Positions 7,774 through 15,986 of a stretch of 64,000 nucleotides of DNA are shown here, in pieces (position 1 is the first letter of the stretch; the number at the start of each line of letters is the position of its first letter). This DNA is from Akkermansia muciniphila (GTDB taxonomy: Bacteria > Verrucomicrobiota > Verrucomicrobiia > Verrucomicrobiales > Akkermansiaceae), in assembly GCF_002884975.1 (NCBI RefSeq), contig NZ_PJKB01000001.1, positions 62,001 through 126,000 on the forward strand, read 5' to 3'. Below the pieces are notes generated by a model. That model saw only the letters and a program-made list of their open reading frames with translations, ran no database searches and was not told the origin of the DNA. The position numbers and the translations under genes were made by a program.

Positions 7774-8913
7774 ATGGATAATGACCGGCAGATAGCTGAA
7801 GCTTTTGAAAGGAACTTCCGTGATTACGGAGAACTGGGCGCGTCCCTTTCCGTCTGGAAGGAAGGGAGGGAAATTGTTTCCCTGCATTCCGGTTTTGCCG
7901 TGGCGGATAAAACGCGCCCGTGGACGGACCGCTCCCTGGTTCCCGTTTACTCCGCCACCAAGGGGGCCGCTTCCGCCGCCCTGCTGCTGGCCCTGCACCG
8001 GCAGGGAGCTTCCCCGGAAATGAGCGTGGGGGAACTGTGGCCGGAATTCCCGCTGCCTTACGCATCCATCGCGCAAATGATGTCCCACCAGTGCGGCCTG
8101 GCGGCCTTCTCACGGACGGCCAGCGTGTTTGACCATGAGGACTGCGTGCGCGCCCTGGAGGAAACCGTTCCGGCGTGGGAGCCCCCGGAGCACGGCTACC
8201 ATCCCCATACCTATGGCGTCATGCTGGATGAACTCATGCTGCGCCTGACCGGGGAGCGCCTCTGGCGCTACTGGGAGGAATACGTCCGCGCGCCGCTGGA
8301 CCTGGACTTTTACATCCGCCTGCCGGAATCCGAATTCGGACGGGTGGCGACGCTGTACCCCGGCAAGATGGACATGTCCAACATGGGCACGCCGTTTTAT
8401 CAGGAATACATGAAGAAGGGAACGCCCGTGAACCGCGCGTTCAACACCCTGGCAGGACTGAACAGCGTGCGGCAGATGAATACGCCGGAAGCGTGGACGT
8501 CCGGCGCTTCGGCATTCGGCGGCGTGGCTTCCGCCCGCGGCATGGCAAAATTCTACCAGGCGTGCCTGGGGCTGGATGAACTCCGGGTATTCCCGTCTGC
8601 CGTGCGCGGCTGGATGCGGGACATCGTCATTGACGGGCCGGACCTGACCCTGAAAACGCCCACCGCCTTTTCCTGCGGCTTCATGCATGACCCGGCGGAC
8701 CCCGCCACGGGCCGCAAGCTGCGCCGCCTGTTCGGCTCCGGCGGCTTCGGCCACGCCGGGGCGGGCGGTTCCCACGCCTTTGCGGACCCGGCCAGCGGCC
8801 TCTCCTTCGGCTACGCGATGAACCGCATGGACCTGAACGTGCTGCCCGGCGTGAAAACGCGCCTGCTCATTGACGCGGTGATGAGGGAAATCCGGGGAGC
8901 GCCGGAAGCCTGA
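7774..8913 (+). CDS. Beta-lactamase-fold serine hydrolase
   Basis: A 379-residue protein of the class C beta-lactamase/esterase (EstB-like) family. The nucleophile motif SxxK is SATK in VPVYSATKGA, the second motif is Tyr-based (GYHPHTYGVML), and the third lies in GFGHAGAGGS, near the end of the fold. No signal peptide is seen, so it is probably cytoplasmic, which argues for an esterase or amidase rather than a cell-wall enzyme. The ATG at 7774 is preferred because the predicted domain starts there and an AAGGGA lies just upstream; in-frame codons back to 7705 look non-coding. The substrate is unknown. Confidence 0.85.
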   Translation: MDNDRQIAEAFERNFRDYGELGASLSVWKEGREIVSLHSGFAVADKTRPWTDRSLVPVYSATKGAASAALLLALHRQGASPEMSVGELWPEFPLPYASIAQMMSHQCGLAAFSRTASVFDHEDCVRALEETVPAWEPPEHGYHPHTYGVMLDELMLRLTGERLWRYWEEYVRAPLDLDFYIRLPESEFGRVATLYPGKMDMSNMGTPFYQEYMKKGTPVNRAFNTLAGLNSVRQMNTPEAWTSGASAFGGVASARGMAKFYQACLGLDELRVFPSAVRGWMRDIVIDGPDLTLKTPTAFSCGFMHDPADPATGRKLRRLFGSGGFGHAGAGGSHAFADPASGLSFGYAMNRMDLNVLPGVKTRLLIDAVMREIRGAPEA

Positions 8914-8986
8914 CGAACCGGAGGGCAGGGGAATAAAACCGTTTTTTCAGAGTAAAAGGGAGATTTTTCCGGATGCGTCGCCTGGT

Positions 8987-9391
8987 TCAAGGGCACCCGT
9001 TTTCCGCGGTCTGCGCCGCTTCATCTCCAATGGTCTCATTGGGTATCCAGCCTTCCTCCCGGTCGCTGGTTCTGCGGACCCATGTCCACCCGTTCAGCGT
9101 CTTGATCTTGACGATTTCTTCTCCGGGATCTACGTTCAATTCCCTGGCGCTGTAATCTTCCAGCACAATCCCACGCGTTCCGCCTTCCTGGCAGTCAATC
9201 AGTTGAACCGGAACCCAGCCTCCTGTTCCCTTACTGTTTTCCGCCCAAATCCAGTCCTTCCAGTTTTCTTCCGGCGCTCTTTCCCCCAGCGTAACGCTTT
9301 CCCCCTTTTTCAGCTTGATGGGATGTTCATATTCCGTCCGGTGTGAAGCAACTGTTTTAAAGATTACCTGGGGTGCGCCGCTTGTTTTCAT
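8987..9391 (-). CDS. Tandem SH3-like domain protein, unknown function
   Basis: A 134-residue protein with two SH3-like folds. The first covers about residues 20-65 (LKKGESVTLGE ... WIWAENSKGTGGWVP) and the second about 75-125 (DYSARELNVDPGEEIV ... GWTWVRRTSDREEGWIP). Each has the alternating pattern and final GWxP strand seen in bacterial SH3 and SH3-type ligand-binding proteins. No signal peptide is visible from the ATG at 9391, and no better start exists before the upstream stop. Such proteins bind peptides or cell-wall fragments, but nothing here identifies the ligand. It stands alone, convergent with the serine hydrolase gene. Confidence 0.72.
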   Translation of the reverse strand: MKTSGAPQVIFKTVASHRTEYEHPIKLKKGESVTLGERAPEENWKDWIWAENSKGTGGWVPVQLIDCQEGGTRGIVLEDYSARELNVDPGEEIVKIKTLNGWTWVRRTSDREEGWIPNETIGDEAAQTAENGCP

Positions 9392-9641
9392 GTGGTGATG
9401 ATGTTCCGTTTTCAGTGGGATGGCCTCTGTTGGAACCCGTATGCCGGATTCCGGCCCGGTTCTGCCCTATCCTGCCTGTAGTCCCGTCATCCTTCAATCC
9501 TGTATTGAAGCTCCGCCGCCGGGAACGGGTCATCATGCCCGGTAGGCCAGCGCAATTATTGATGGCCGGAAGAAAATATGGACCCTATTTCCCCGGTTTC
9601 CGTGCGCTCCGTACTTCCGCGGCGTTCCATGGCGAAAAAAA
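9392..9641. other. Intergenic stretch, no gene seen
   Basis: The interval between the SH3-like gene and the export-operon terminator holds no credible coding region. It must contain the minus-strand promoter for the SH3-like gene, but no clear -35/-10 pair stands out. Confidence 0.4.
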
Positions 9642-9683
9642 CTTCTCCCTGCATCATCCGTCATGAAGGAGCGCAGGGAGAAG
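9634..9683 (-). terminator. Intrinsic terminator of the export operon
   Basis: Perfect 11-bp inverted repeat CTTCTCCCTGC (9642-9652) / GCAGGGAGAAG (9673-9683). Read on the minus strand, the stem is followed at once by a run of six T (9636-9641). It lies about 70 bp beyond the stop of the outer-membrane factor gene, as expected for the end of that operon. Confidence 0.88.
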
Positions 9684-9752
9684 AAGTGATTCAAGGATGA
9701 AGAAGCCGCCGTTTTAACGGAGAATGTGCGTCCGGCGCCGGAAAGCCGCCTT

Positions 9753-11126
9753 TTACCATCCGCCGCCCAGGGCGCGGGCGAGCTGCACGACGGCCTTGCG
9801 GATGTTCTGCTTCATGGTGACCAGGGACTCCTCAGAGCTGAGCCAGGAGCGCTGGGCCGTGACGACGTTCAGGAAGTCCGTCTGCCCGTTGATGTACAGG
9901 GTGCGGGAGAGCAGGAAGGCCTCCCTGTTGGCGTTGTTTTCCTTGTGCAGGTATTGCATCTGGGAGGTGTAGTTGCCATAGGCGATCAGGGCGTCCTCCA
10001 CCTCGGAGACGGCGGTAATGAGCGTTTTGCGGTAGGTTTCCGCGGCTTGTTCCGCCGCCGCCTTCTGGGCGCGCACGGTAGCTCTCAGGGCTCCGCCCTG
10101 GAACAGAGGCTGCACCAGGTTGCCGCCCAGGGACCAGACGTTGTTGTTTTCCCGGAAGAGCTGGCCGAAGTCTCCGCCGCGGCCGGAGAGGGAACCCGTC
10201 AGGCTGAAGCGCGGGTACAGGTCCGCCACGGCTACGCCCACGTTGGCCACGGCCACGTGCAGGTCCGCCTCCGCGGCGATGACGTCGGGCCTGCGCCGCA
10301 GGAGCTCGGAGGGGAGGCCCACCGGAACCACGGGCGTTTTTTCAAAGACGGAGGTTTTGGGAAGCGTCAGTTCCACGCGGGAGTTGTACGTACCCAGCAG
10401 GACGGAGAGCTGGTTTTTGGTGGAGGCCACCTGTGCTTCCAGCGCCGGAATGCGGCCTTCTGTGGAGGCTACGGTGGAGATGGCCTGTTCTACGTCCAGG
10501 CGGGGGGCGAATTCCGATTTGTAACGCTTTTCCGCAATGGTGAGGGTGTTGCGCTGGATTTCCAGCTGCTCGCGGGCAATGCGGAGCTGTTCGCAGGCGG
10601 TGATCCAGTCAAAGTAGGCTGTGGCTACGTCCGCCAGCAGGGCTGTGCGCACGGCGCCCGCGGAAGCCTCCGTGGACATGAGGGAAGCGCGGTACGCCTC
10701 AATGGAACGGCGGTTGCCGCCAAAGAGGTCCAGCTCCCAGGAGGTGGACGCCCCCAGGGTGAAGTCCTGGGAGGTGGAGCTGCGGAAGCCCCGGTCCGGA
10801 GACAGGCTCCAGCCCGCGCTGGCATCCGCGGAGGGCAGCAGGGAGGCCTGGGAGACGCGCAGTCTTTCCCGGGCTTCCCGGATGCGGAGGAGGGCCACTT
10901 TCATGTCCGGATTGTTGTTCAGGGAGGCGGAGACCAGGCGGTTGAGCTGGGGGTCTCCGAAGATGTTCCACCAGGAGCGCAGGTCCTTGTCAGAGCTGCG
11001 GGGGGGGCGGGCCGTGGCCCAGGAGGAAGGCAGGTCATTGGCCGGCGGCCGGAAGTCCGGGCCTACCATGCAGGAGCTCAGGCAGCATGCGGCCAAAAGG
11101 GGGAGGTATTTGAACGTGGATGACAT
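9753..11126 (-). CDS. Outer-membrane efflux lipoprotein (TolC/NodT family)
   Basis: A 457-residue outer-membrane factor. The N-terminus is a lipoprotein signal with the lipobox LSSC, then MVGPDFRPP, typical of the OprM/NodT branch. The rest is the duplicated OEP helical-barrel fold, with the family motifs LRRRPDVIAAEADL at about 290-303 and GGNLVQPLFQGG near 350. It forms the outer-membrane channel of a tripartite pump. It is the last gene of the operon, 21 bp after the permease gene, and is followed by a strong terminator. The exported substrate cannot be read from the sequence. Confidence 0.93.
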   Translation of the reverse strand: MSSTFKYLPLLAACCLSSCMVGPDFRPPANDLPSSWATARPPRSSDKDLRSWWNIFGDPQLNRLVSASLNNNPDMKVALLRIREARERLRVSQASLLPSADASAGWSLSPDRGFRSSTSQDFTLGASTSWELDLFGGNRRSIEAYRASLMSTEASAGAVRTALLADVATAYFDWITACEQLRIAREQLEIQRNTLTIAEKRYKSEFAPRLDVEQAISTVASTEGRIPALEAQVASTKNQLSVLLGTYNSRVELTLPKTSVFEKTPVVPVGLPSELLRRRPDVIAAEADLHVAVANVGVAVADLYPRFSLTGSLSGRGGDFGQLFRENNNVWSLGGNLVQPLFQGGALRATVRAQKAAAEQAAETYRKTLITAVSEVEDALIAYGNYTSQMQYLHKENNANREAFLLSRTLYINGQTDFLNVVTAQRSWLSSEESLVTMKQNIRKAVVQLARALGGGW

Positions 11127-11147
11127 GGGAAGGAAAAGAGTAACGGG

Positions 11148-12509
11148 TTATTCGTGGCGCAGGGCGTCGATGGGGTCCATTTTGGAAGCCTTCCAGGACG
11201 GATACCATCCGAAGGCCAGGCCGATGAATACGGAGACGCCCACGGCCAGGGCCATGGCTTCCGGGGAGGAGGCGGTGGCCCAGTTCATGGTGCGGCTGAC
11301 GATGATGGAGATGGCCTTGCCGAGCATGATGCCCAGCGCGCCGCCCACCACGCAGAGCAGCACCGCTTCCAGCAGGAACTGGCGCATGATGTCCTGAGGA
11401 CGGGCGCCCACGGCCATGCGCAGGCCGATTTCCTTGGTGCGTTCCGTGACGGAGACGAGCATGATGTTCATGATGCCCACGCCGCCCACGACCAGGGAGA
11501 TCATGGCCACGATCATCAGCAGGTTGGTCATGACTTCCGTGGTGCTGCTCATGGCGCGGGACATTTCAGCCATGTCCCACACGCGGAAGTCGTCCAGCTG
11601 GCCGTCCTTCAGGTTGTGCTTGGCGCGGATGACTTCCGTGATCTGGTCTATGGCCTCGGAGGAGCGTTCCGGGTCCGCAATCTGCGCCATGATGAAGTCA
11701 ATGTTATTGAAGCGGCGCGGATGGGGGGCGTCCGTGTACGGCTGGTCCGTGGTTTCCGTGTAGTAATCCACGGAATTGGCGGTGTACTTGTCCGCCCGGT
11801 TGAAGGTGGTGGTGGATTTGCCGGAGGAGGAGGCGGACCCGCCCCCCAGCCCCTGAAGGCGGTAGCGGATGCTCGTCCACGGCAGGATGATGGAGTCGTC
11901 CTGGTCGCGGCCCATCATGTTGGCCCCCTTCTTCTGGAGAATGCCGATGACCTTGAACATGACGTTCTTGATGCGGATGTCCTTGCCCAGCGGGTCTTCA
12001 TCTCCAAAGAGTTCCCTGGCTACCGTCTGGCCGATGACGCACACGCGCCTGGCCTGCTCCACGTCTTCCTCGGAGAAGGGCTGGCCGCGCTCCATGTCAT
12101 ACCAGCTTTTGATCTTCAGGTATTCCACGGAACCGCCTTCCACGGTTTCCGGGCTCCAGTTTTTGTTGCCGTAAATGACCTGCCCGCTGGCGCGCACCAC
12201 GGGCGTGGCGCGCAGGACCATGGTGCAGTCCTTCATGATGGCTTCACAGTCCGCGTTGGTCAGGGAGGCCCTGCCGCCCGCGCCAGTGTTGACGCCGCTC
12301 TTGGAGATGGCGCCGGGGCGGATGTTCAGGGTGTCCGCCCCCATGGAGGCGATGGTGTTTTTAATCTGGAGCGTGGACCCCTGGCCGATTTCCACCATGG
12401 CGATCACCGCGGCAATGCCGATGATGATGCCCAGGATGGTGAGCGCGGCGCGCATGGGGTTGCGCACCAGGGCCTTGATGCAGGTTTTAAGGAGGGGAAG
12501 GAATTTCAT
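11148..12509 (-). CDS. MacB/FtsX-type ABC transporter permease
   Basis: A 453-residue inner-membrane protein with the MacB architecture: one N-terminal membrane segment (TILGIIIGIAAVIAMVEIG), a large periplasmic domain of about 220 residues, and a C-terminal FtsX domain with three membrane helices including GGVGIMNIMLVSVTERTKEI. In E. coli MacB the ATPase and permease are one chain; here the ATPase is a separate gene overlapping this start by four bases. The periplasmic part carries a Gly/Ser-rich loop (GLGGGSASSSGKS). It transmits ATP-driven conformational change to the adaptor and outer-membrane channel. Confidence 0.92.
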   Translation of the reverse strand: MKFLPLLKTCIKALVRNPMRAALTILGIIIGIAAVIAMVEIGQGSTLQIKNTIASMGADTLNIRPGAISKSGVNTGAGGRASLTNADCEAIMKDCTMVLRATPVVRASGQVIYGNKNWSPETVEGGSVEYLKIKSWYDMERGQPFSEEDVEQARRVCVIGQTVARELFGDEDPLGKDIRIKNVMFKVIGILQKKGANMMGRDQDDSIILPWTSIRYRLQGLGGGSASSSGKSTTTFNRADKYTANSVDYYTETTDQPYTDAPHPRRFNNIDFIMAQIADPERSSEAIDQITEVIRAKHNLKDGQLDDFRVWDMAEMSRAMSSTTEVMTNLLMIVAMISLVVGGVGIMNIMLVSVTERTKEIGLRMAVGARPQDIMRQFLLEAVLLCVVGGALGIMLGKAISIIVSRTMNWATASSPEAMALAVGVSVFIGLAFGWYPSWKASKMDPIDALRHE

Positions 12510-13210
12510 ACGTCGTCCTTGCTTAGCGTGTCGGAAATCCCTTCGCAGATGAGGCCGTCCGCCATGTTGATGGCCCGGTCCGTGAAGGCGGCTATTTTGG
12601 GGTCATGCGTCACCAGGATGACCGTGATCCCCTTCCGGCGGTTCAGGTCCTTGAACATGTGCAGCACTTCCTTGGAGGTGGTGGAGTCCAGGTTGCCCGT
12701 GGGCTCGTCCGCCAGCAGGATGCTGGGGTTGTTGATCAGGGAGCGGGCGATGGCTACGCGCTGCTGCTGGCCGCCGGAAAGCTGGGCGGGGGTGTGGTCC
12801 ATGCGGTCGGAAAGGCCCACCAGGTTCAGCAGTTCCACGGAGCGTTCGCGCATGGCCTTCATGCTGAGAGTGGGGTGGGCGTACACGGCGGGCATCATCA
12901 CGTTTTCCAGCGCGGTGGTGCGGGAGAGCAGGTTGAAGTTCTGGAAGACGAAGCCGATGCGCTTGTTCCGGAGCGTGGCGCGTTCTGCGGCGTTGAATTT
13001 GGCTACGTCTTCTCCGGCAATGTAGTAATGGCCGGAGCTGGGGCGGTCCAGGCAGCCCAGGATGTTCATCAGGGTGGATTTTCCGGAGCCGGAGGCGCCC
13101 GTGAGGGAGACGAACTCCCCTTCCTTGATGTCCAGGGTGATGCCCTTGAGCACTTGGAGGTCAATTTCCCCCAGGTGGTACACCTTGGTTATGTCACGTA
13201 AGCGGATCAC
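12506..13210 (-). CDS. ABC transporter ATPase (MacB/LolD type)
   Basis: A 234-residue nucleotide-binding subunit with Walker A GASGSGKST (about 37-45), signature LSGGQQQRVAIARS, Walker B LLADEPTGNLD and the switch His in VTHD. It powers the FtsX-type permease encoded directly downstream with a four-base overlap. The start is GTG at 13210, giving the canonical MIRLRDITKVY start of this subfamily. The 68 bp before it are rich in TATA-like sequence (TATAATATAAT on the minus strand), so an extra internal promoter after the adaptor gene is possible. Confidence 0.94.
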   Translation of the reverse strand: MIRLRDITKVYHLGEIDLQVLKGITLDIKEGEFVSLTGASGSGKSTLMNILGCLDRPSSGHYYIAGEDVAKFNAAERATLRNKRIGFVFQNFNLLSRTTALENVMMPAVYAHPTLSMKAMRERSVELLNLVGLSDRMDHTPAQLSGGQQQRVAIARSLINNPSILLADEPTGNLDSTTSKEVLHMFKDLNRRKGITVILVTHDPKIAAFTDRAINMADGLICEGISDTLSKDDV

Positions 13211-13277
13211 GTTATTATATTATAATGCTTGATGCGGTAAAAAATGGTTGAGCTGGCGGATGCGGGTTGTTCCCGGA

Positions 13278-14669
13278 TCAGGGAGGCGGGGGCGGCCCGC
13301 CATTGCCGGAGGCCGCCTTCGTATTGCCCGTGCTCGGCTTGCGGCGCGGAGGCATCTTGGGCGCAAACGGGTTTTCACCGCCGGCGGAGGCGGACGTTCC
13401 GTCACCGGAGTTTCCGGAGCGGTTCAGTATCTGCGCCGTGGAGACAATCTCCATGCCTTCCCGGAGCGTTTCCCCCTTGACGACCGTCAGCATGCCGTTG
13501 CTTTCCCCCCTGGTGACCAGGTGGGGGTAAAGAACAGCATCCCTGAGTTCCCAGACCACGGCTTTTTTCTCCTGTCCGCTTTGTGCGGGAGCGGCCAGTT
13601 CAGGCTGCATCTGTTCAAGGGTTCTTTTCTGTTCGGCGCCGATGAGGTCCGTTTCCGGCTGGAAGCGGAGCGCGGCATTGGAGACCAGGAAGGCGTTCCG
13701 GATATCCTCCACGACAAACTGGACGTTGGCCGTCAGGTAGGGAATGAGGAGCTTGTCCGGGTTGGGCACGTCAATGTCCACAATGTAGGTGACCACGTTG
13801 GAGGTCATGGTGGCGTCCAGGCGGATTTTGTCCACCGTCCCCTTGAATTTGCGGCCGGAGAAGGCGTCCACGGTGAAGATCACTTCCTGCCCCTTGCGGA
13901 TGCTGCCGATGTCCGCCTCATTCACGGCGGCCCAGATTTTAAGTTTGGAGAGGTCCGTAGCGATGTAGAAAAGGCTGGAGGCGCTCATGCTGGAAACCAC
14001 CGTCTGGCCGATGTTCACCAGGCGCTTGACCACCACGCCGTCCACGGGGGACTGGATGGTGGTGTATTCCAGGTTGCGCATTTCCTTTTTCAGCGCGGCT
14101 TCCGCCTGTTTCAGGGATGCTTCCGCTTCCAGCAGGGAGGCTTCCGCCACGGCCACGTTGGCGCGGGCGGTCTCTTCATCCGCAATGTACTGGTCATAGC
14201 TGGATTTGGACAGGGCGTCCCCCGGTCCCAGCTTTTCCGCGCGTTCCCGGTCCAGCTTGGCCTGGTGGTGCTTGGCCTTGGCCTGCTGGATGTCCGCCCT
14301 GGCGCGGGCGATTCCGGCGGATGCCTGCGCCTTGGAGGCTTCCGCCCGCTGCACGTCCAGCTGCACGGGCAGCTTGTCAATCTCCGCGAGCATTTGCCCC
14401 GCCTTCACCGGGCTGGAGTAATCCACCACCTTGCCGTCCAGATCCTTGCCGAACTCCATGATAATGCCGCTGACCTGCGCGCCAACGTCCACCAGTTCAT
14501 CCGGTTCCGTGACGCCGGTGGCATCAATGGTGATCATCAGGTCCCCCTTCTCCAGGGGCTCTGTCTGGTACTCCACCTGAATGGCTTCATTCCCTTTCCA
14601 CTGTTCCCAGGCGAACCAGGCGCCTGCGAGAACGACAATGACGATGATGAGTTTGATAAATCCCTTCAC
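13278..14669 (-). CDS. Periplasmic adaptor of tripartite efflux pump (MacA-like)
   Basis: A 463-residue membrane-fusion protein: an N-terminal anchor (LIIVIVVLAGAWFAWEQW), a barrel-sandwich/lipoyl domain split by a long alpha-hairpin (about 100-195, rich in Ala/Lys/Glu coiled coil), then beta-barrel and membrane-proximal domains. TIQSPVDGVVVKRLVNIGQTV is the second lipoyl half. It links the MacB-like permease to the TolC-like channel. The C-terminus is unusual: a low-complexity basic/Gly tail that ends in five prolines. It begins with GTG at 14669 and is the first gene of the operon. Confidence 0.92.
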   Translation of the reverse strand: MKGFIKLIIVIVVLAGAWFAWEQWKGNEAIQVEYQTEPLEKGDLMITIDATGVTEPDELVDVGAQVSGIIMEFGKDLDGKVVDYSSPVKAGQMLAEIDKLPVQLDVQRAEASKAQASAGIARARADIQQAKAKHHQAKLDRERAEKLGPGDALSKSSYDQYIADEETARANVAVAEASLLEAEASLKQAEAALKKEMRNLEYTTIQSPVDGVVVKRLVNIGQTVVSSMSASSLFYIATDLSKLKIWAAVNEADIGSIRKGQEVIFTVDAFSGRKFKGTVDKIRLDATMTSNVVTYIVDIDVPNPDKLLIPYLTANVQFVVEDIRNAFLVSNAALRFQPETDLIGAEQKRTLEQMQPELAAPAQSGQEKKAVVWELRDAVLYPHLVTRGESNGMLTVVKGETLREGMEIVSTAQILNRSGNSGDGTSASAGGENPFAPKMPPRRKPSTGNTKAASGNGGPPPPP

Positions 14670-14782
14670 GACTATAATATACTTCGCAATAATGAAAAAG
14701 TTGCACAGATGTTAAAAACTTTTTTGCAACGGGGAGTGATCCTACCATGATTTCCTGAAATGTCTAAGGATTTATTTCATTC

Positions 14783-14822
14783 CATAACAGTTATGAAATA
14801 TTAACTAATTATGTTACATAAT
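14783..14822. promoter_or_regulatory. Pair of palindromes, possible activator sites
   Basis: Two perfect AT-rich palindromes, CATAACAGTTATG (14783-14795) and ATTATGTTACATAAT (14808-14822), with centres 26 bp apart. Both are built from CATAA/TTATG half-sites around a single central base. They lie about 110-150 bp upstream of the sigma-54-type promoter at 14934, the usual place for enhancer-binding-protein sites. The palindromes are seen directly; the role is inferred. They could instead be operators for the divergent MacA-like operon. Confidence 0.5.
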
Positions 14823-14933
14823 CGTAATGCCCTGGCTCTTTTTTACGGAATTGTAAAGAGCTGGGGACAAGCCGCCCGGAACGTTCCCCGGCAATCAATT
14901 GGCCTTCATGCTTTTCCGCTCAAAGGTAAAAAC

Positions 14934-14949
14934 TGGCACGTTTCTTGCA
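14934..14949 (+). promoter_or_regulatory. Sigma-54-type -24/-12 promoter
   Basis: TGGCACGTTTCTTGCA matches the sigma-54 consensus TGGCAC-N5-TTGCA at every defined position, with the required GG/GC spacing. The transcript would begin near 14960 on the plus strand. No known gene lies downstream on this strand before the minus-strand Nudix gene, so what it drives is open. A palindrome GGATCATGTGATCC (14964-14977) sits at the predicted RNA start. Confidence 0.72.
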
Positions 14950-14997
14950 AAGTAAGATGTGAAGGATCATGTGATCCGGAAATTGCCAGTCAACCGT

Positions 14998-15150
14998 ATG
15001 TACAAGAATGATTTATTTGATTTGCTGTTCAGGCTTCTCCATTCCTTCTGCCGTTCCTCCCGGCCATGCAGGGGGCGGAAGGAGCGGGACCGGAAGGCCC
15101 GGGAATATTTGAAGGCCATGGTGGCCAGGGCGCGGATGCGTTCGTTTTAA
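14998..15150 (+). CDS. Possible small basic protein behind sigma-54 promoter
   Basis: A 50-residue frame starting at ATG 14998, about 40 bp after the predicted transcription start. It has an amphipathic N-terminal segment (DLFDLLFRLLHSFC) followed by a very basic half (RGRKERDRKAREYLKAMVAR). I do not recognise it and there is no Shine-Dalgarno sequence before the ATG. It is reported because it is the first frame of a transcript that has no other candidate product; it may equally be untranslated RNA. Confidence 0.3.
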   Translation: MYKNDLFDLLFRLLHSFCRSSRPCRGRKERDRKAREYLKAMVARARMRSF

Positions 15151-15360
15151 TGCATCCGGGCGCCTGTCCGGAAACCATGCGGGGAGGGAGGGCCGTGGAA
15201 AGTTGCCGGGCGGGCATGCTCCGGGTGCACATCTTCAAATGGCGGCGGACTCCCGCCGGGTTCCCGGCTGCAAAGGGGAAAGGAAAGACACCGCTGCACC
15301 GTCACTGGCAATGAGCCACGTTCCCGTGCCTCAATAGAGCGGGGACTTCCGCCGCTGTTT

Positions 15361-15512
15361 TGACTTATCCGGTATAGGACTTAGTCAGCCCTGCGTCGGG
15401 GCTGCCCCCATTAGGTATAATATCGGTTCGGGCCACTTTGCCAGGTGTTGACGAGTGCAGCAGCCAGCACCTTATATACTGCATGGCGGGATATTATCCA
15501 AGGTGTTTTTGG
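15361..15512. ncRNA. Candidate structured RNA, class unknown
   Basis: Three consecutive foldable elements lie in a region without protein-coding signal. First is an irregular hairpin GACT...AGTC (15362-15386). Second is CAGCCC/GGGCTG with a 7-nt loop (15386-15404). Third is a nested long stem: TAATATC/GATATTA (15418-15424 with 15490-15496), GCCA/TGGC (15432-15435 with 15484-15487) and AGGTGTTG/CAGCACCT (15443-15450 with 15465-15472). A T5 run follows at about 15506-15510. The strand is not certain; plus is favoured by the upstream sigma-54 promoter and the T-run. I compared it by eye with SRP RNA, RNase P, 6S and common riboswitches and found no match. Confidence 0.4.
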
Positions 15513-15578
15513 AATCTTTTAAGACATGCGCGGGGAGCCGCCGGGGATAGGACTGAACCTGAACGGGATGCCGTTCCG

Positions 15579-15986
15579 TCAGCAGGCGCCTTCCAGCCAT
15601 TCCTTTAAAATGGGGCGGTCTGCGGGGGCCCATGGCAGTTCTGCCAGCGTGCGGCGGGAGAAGAAGCCCAGGCTTTCATGCTCCAGGGGCCGGGGCAGCG
15701 CTCCGGGGTCCAGGCGGCACAGGAAGGGGATGAGGCGGATGACGCGTTCCTTTTCCCCGTGCCGCACGGGGGTGAGCATGCGGACGGGATGGACGGCGCA
15801 CCCCAGCTCTTCCCGGATTTCCCGGATGATGGCGTCCTGCGCGTTCTCCCCGGGTTCCAGTTTTCCGCCGGGAAATTCATAGAGCAGCCCGTTGGACTGC
15901 CCCGCGGCCTTCTTGGCGGCCAGGAGGAGGGGGCCCCGGGCGGCGGACAGCTCAATCAGGGCGCAGCAGACGTCCAGGGTGTTCAT
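15579..15986 (-). CDS. Nudix hydrolase (MutT-like)
   Basis: A 135-residue Nudix protein; the hydrolase helix motif GGKLEPGENAQDAIIREIRE plus ELG fits GX5EX7REUXEEXGU completely. By family it hydrolyses nucleoside diphosphate derivatives, and the MutT-like length and YEFPGGK context suggest 8-oxo-dGTP sanitation. The ATG at 15986 overlaps the stop of the phosphodiesterase gene (ATGA), so upstream in-frame sequence belongs to that gene. It is the last of four closely packed minus-strand genes. Confidence 0.88.
   Translation of the reverse strand: MNTLDVCCALIELSAARGPLLLAAKKAAGQSNGLLYEFPGGKLEPGENAQDAIIREIREELGCAVHPVRMLTPVRHGEKERVIRLIPFLCRLDPGALPRPLEHESLGFFSRRTLAELPWAPADRPILKEWLEGAC

Noticed and set aside
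9726..13025. Plus-strand frames of 465 and 623 codons opposite the export operon
   Set aside because: They are rich in Gly, His and Arg without domains and mirror the TolC-, MacB- and ATPase-type genes.
14811..15011. 66-codon plus frame crossing the sigma-54 promoter
   Set aside because: It would start before the promoter it contains and shows no protein-like pattern.
15441..15472. Resemblance to SRP RNA (CCAGG ... AGCAGCC)
   Set aside because: The GGAAGGA-type apical loop required for SRP RNA is missing.
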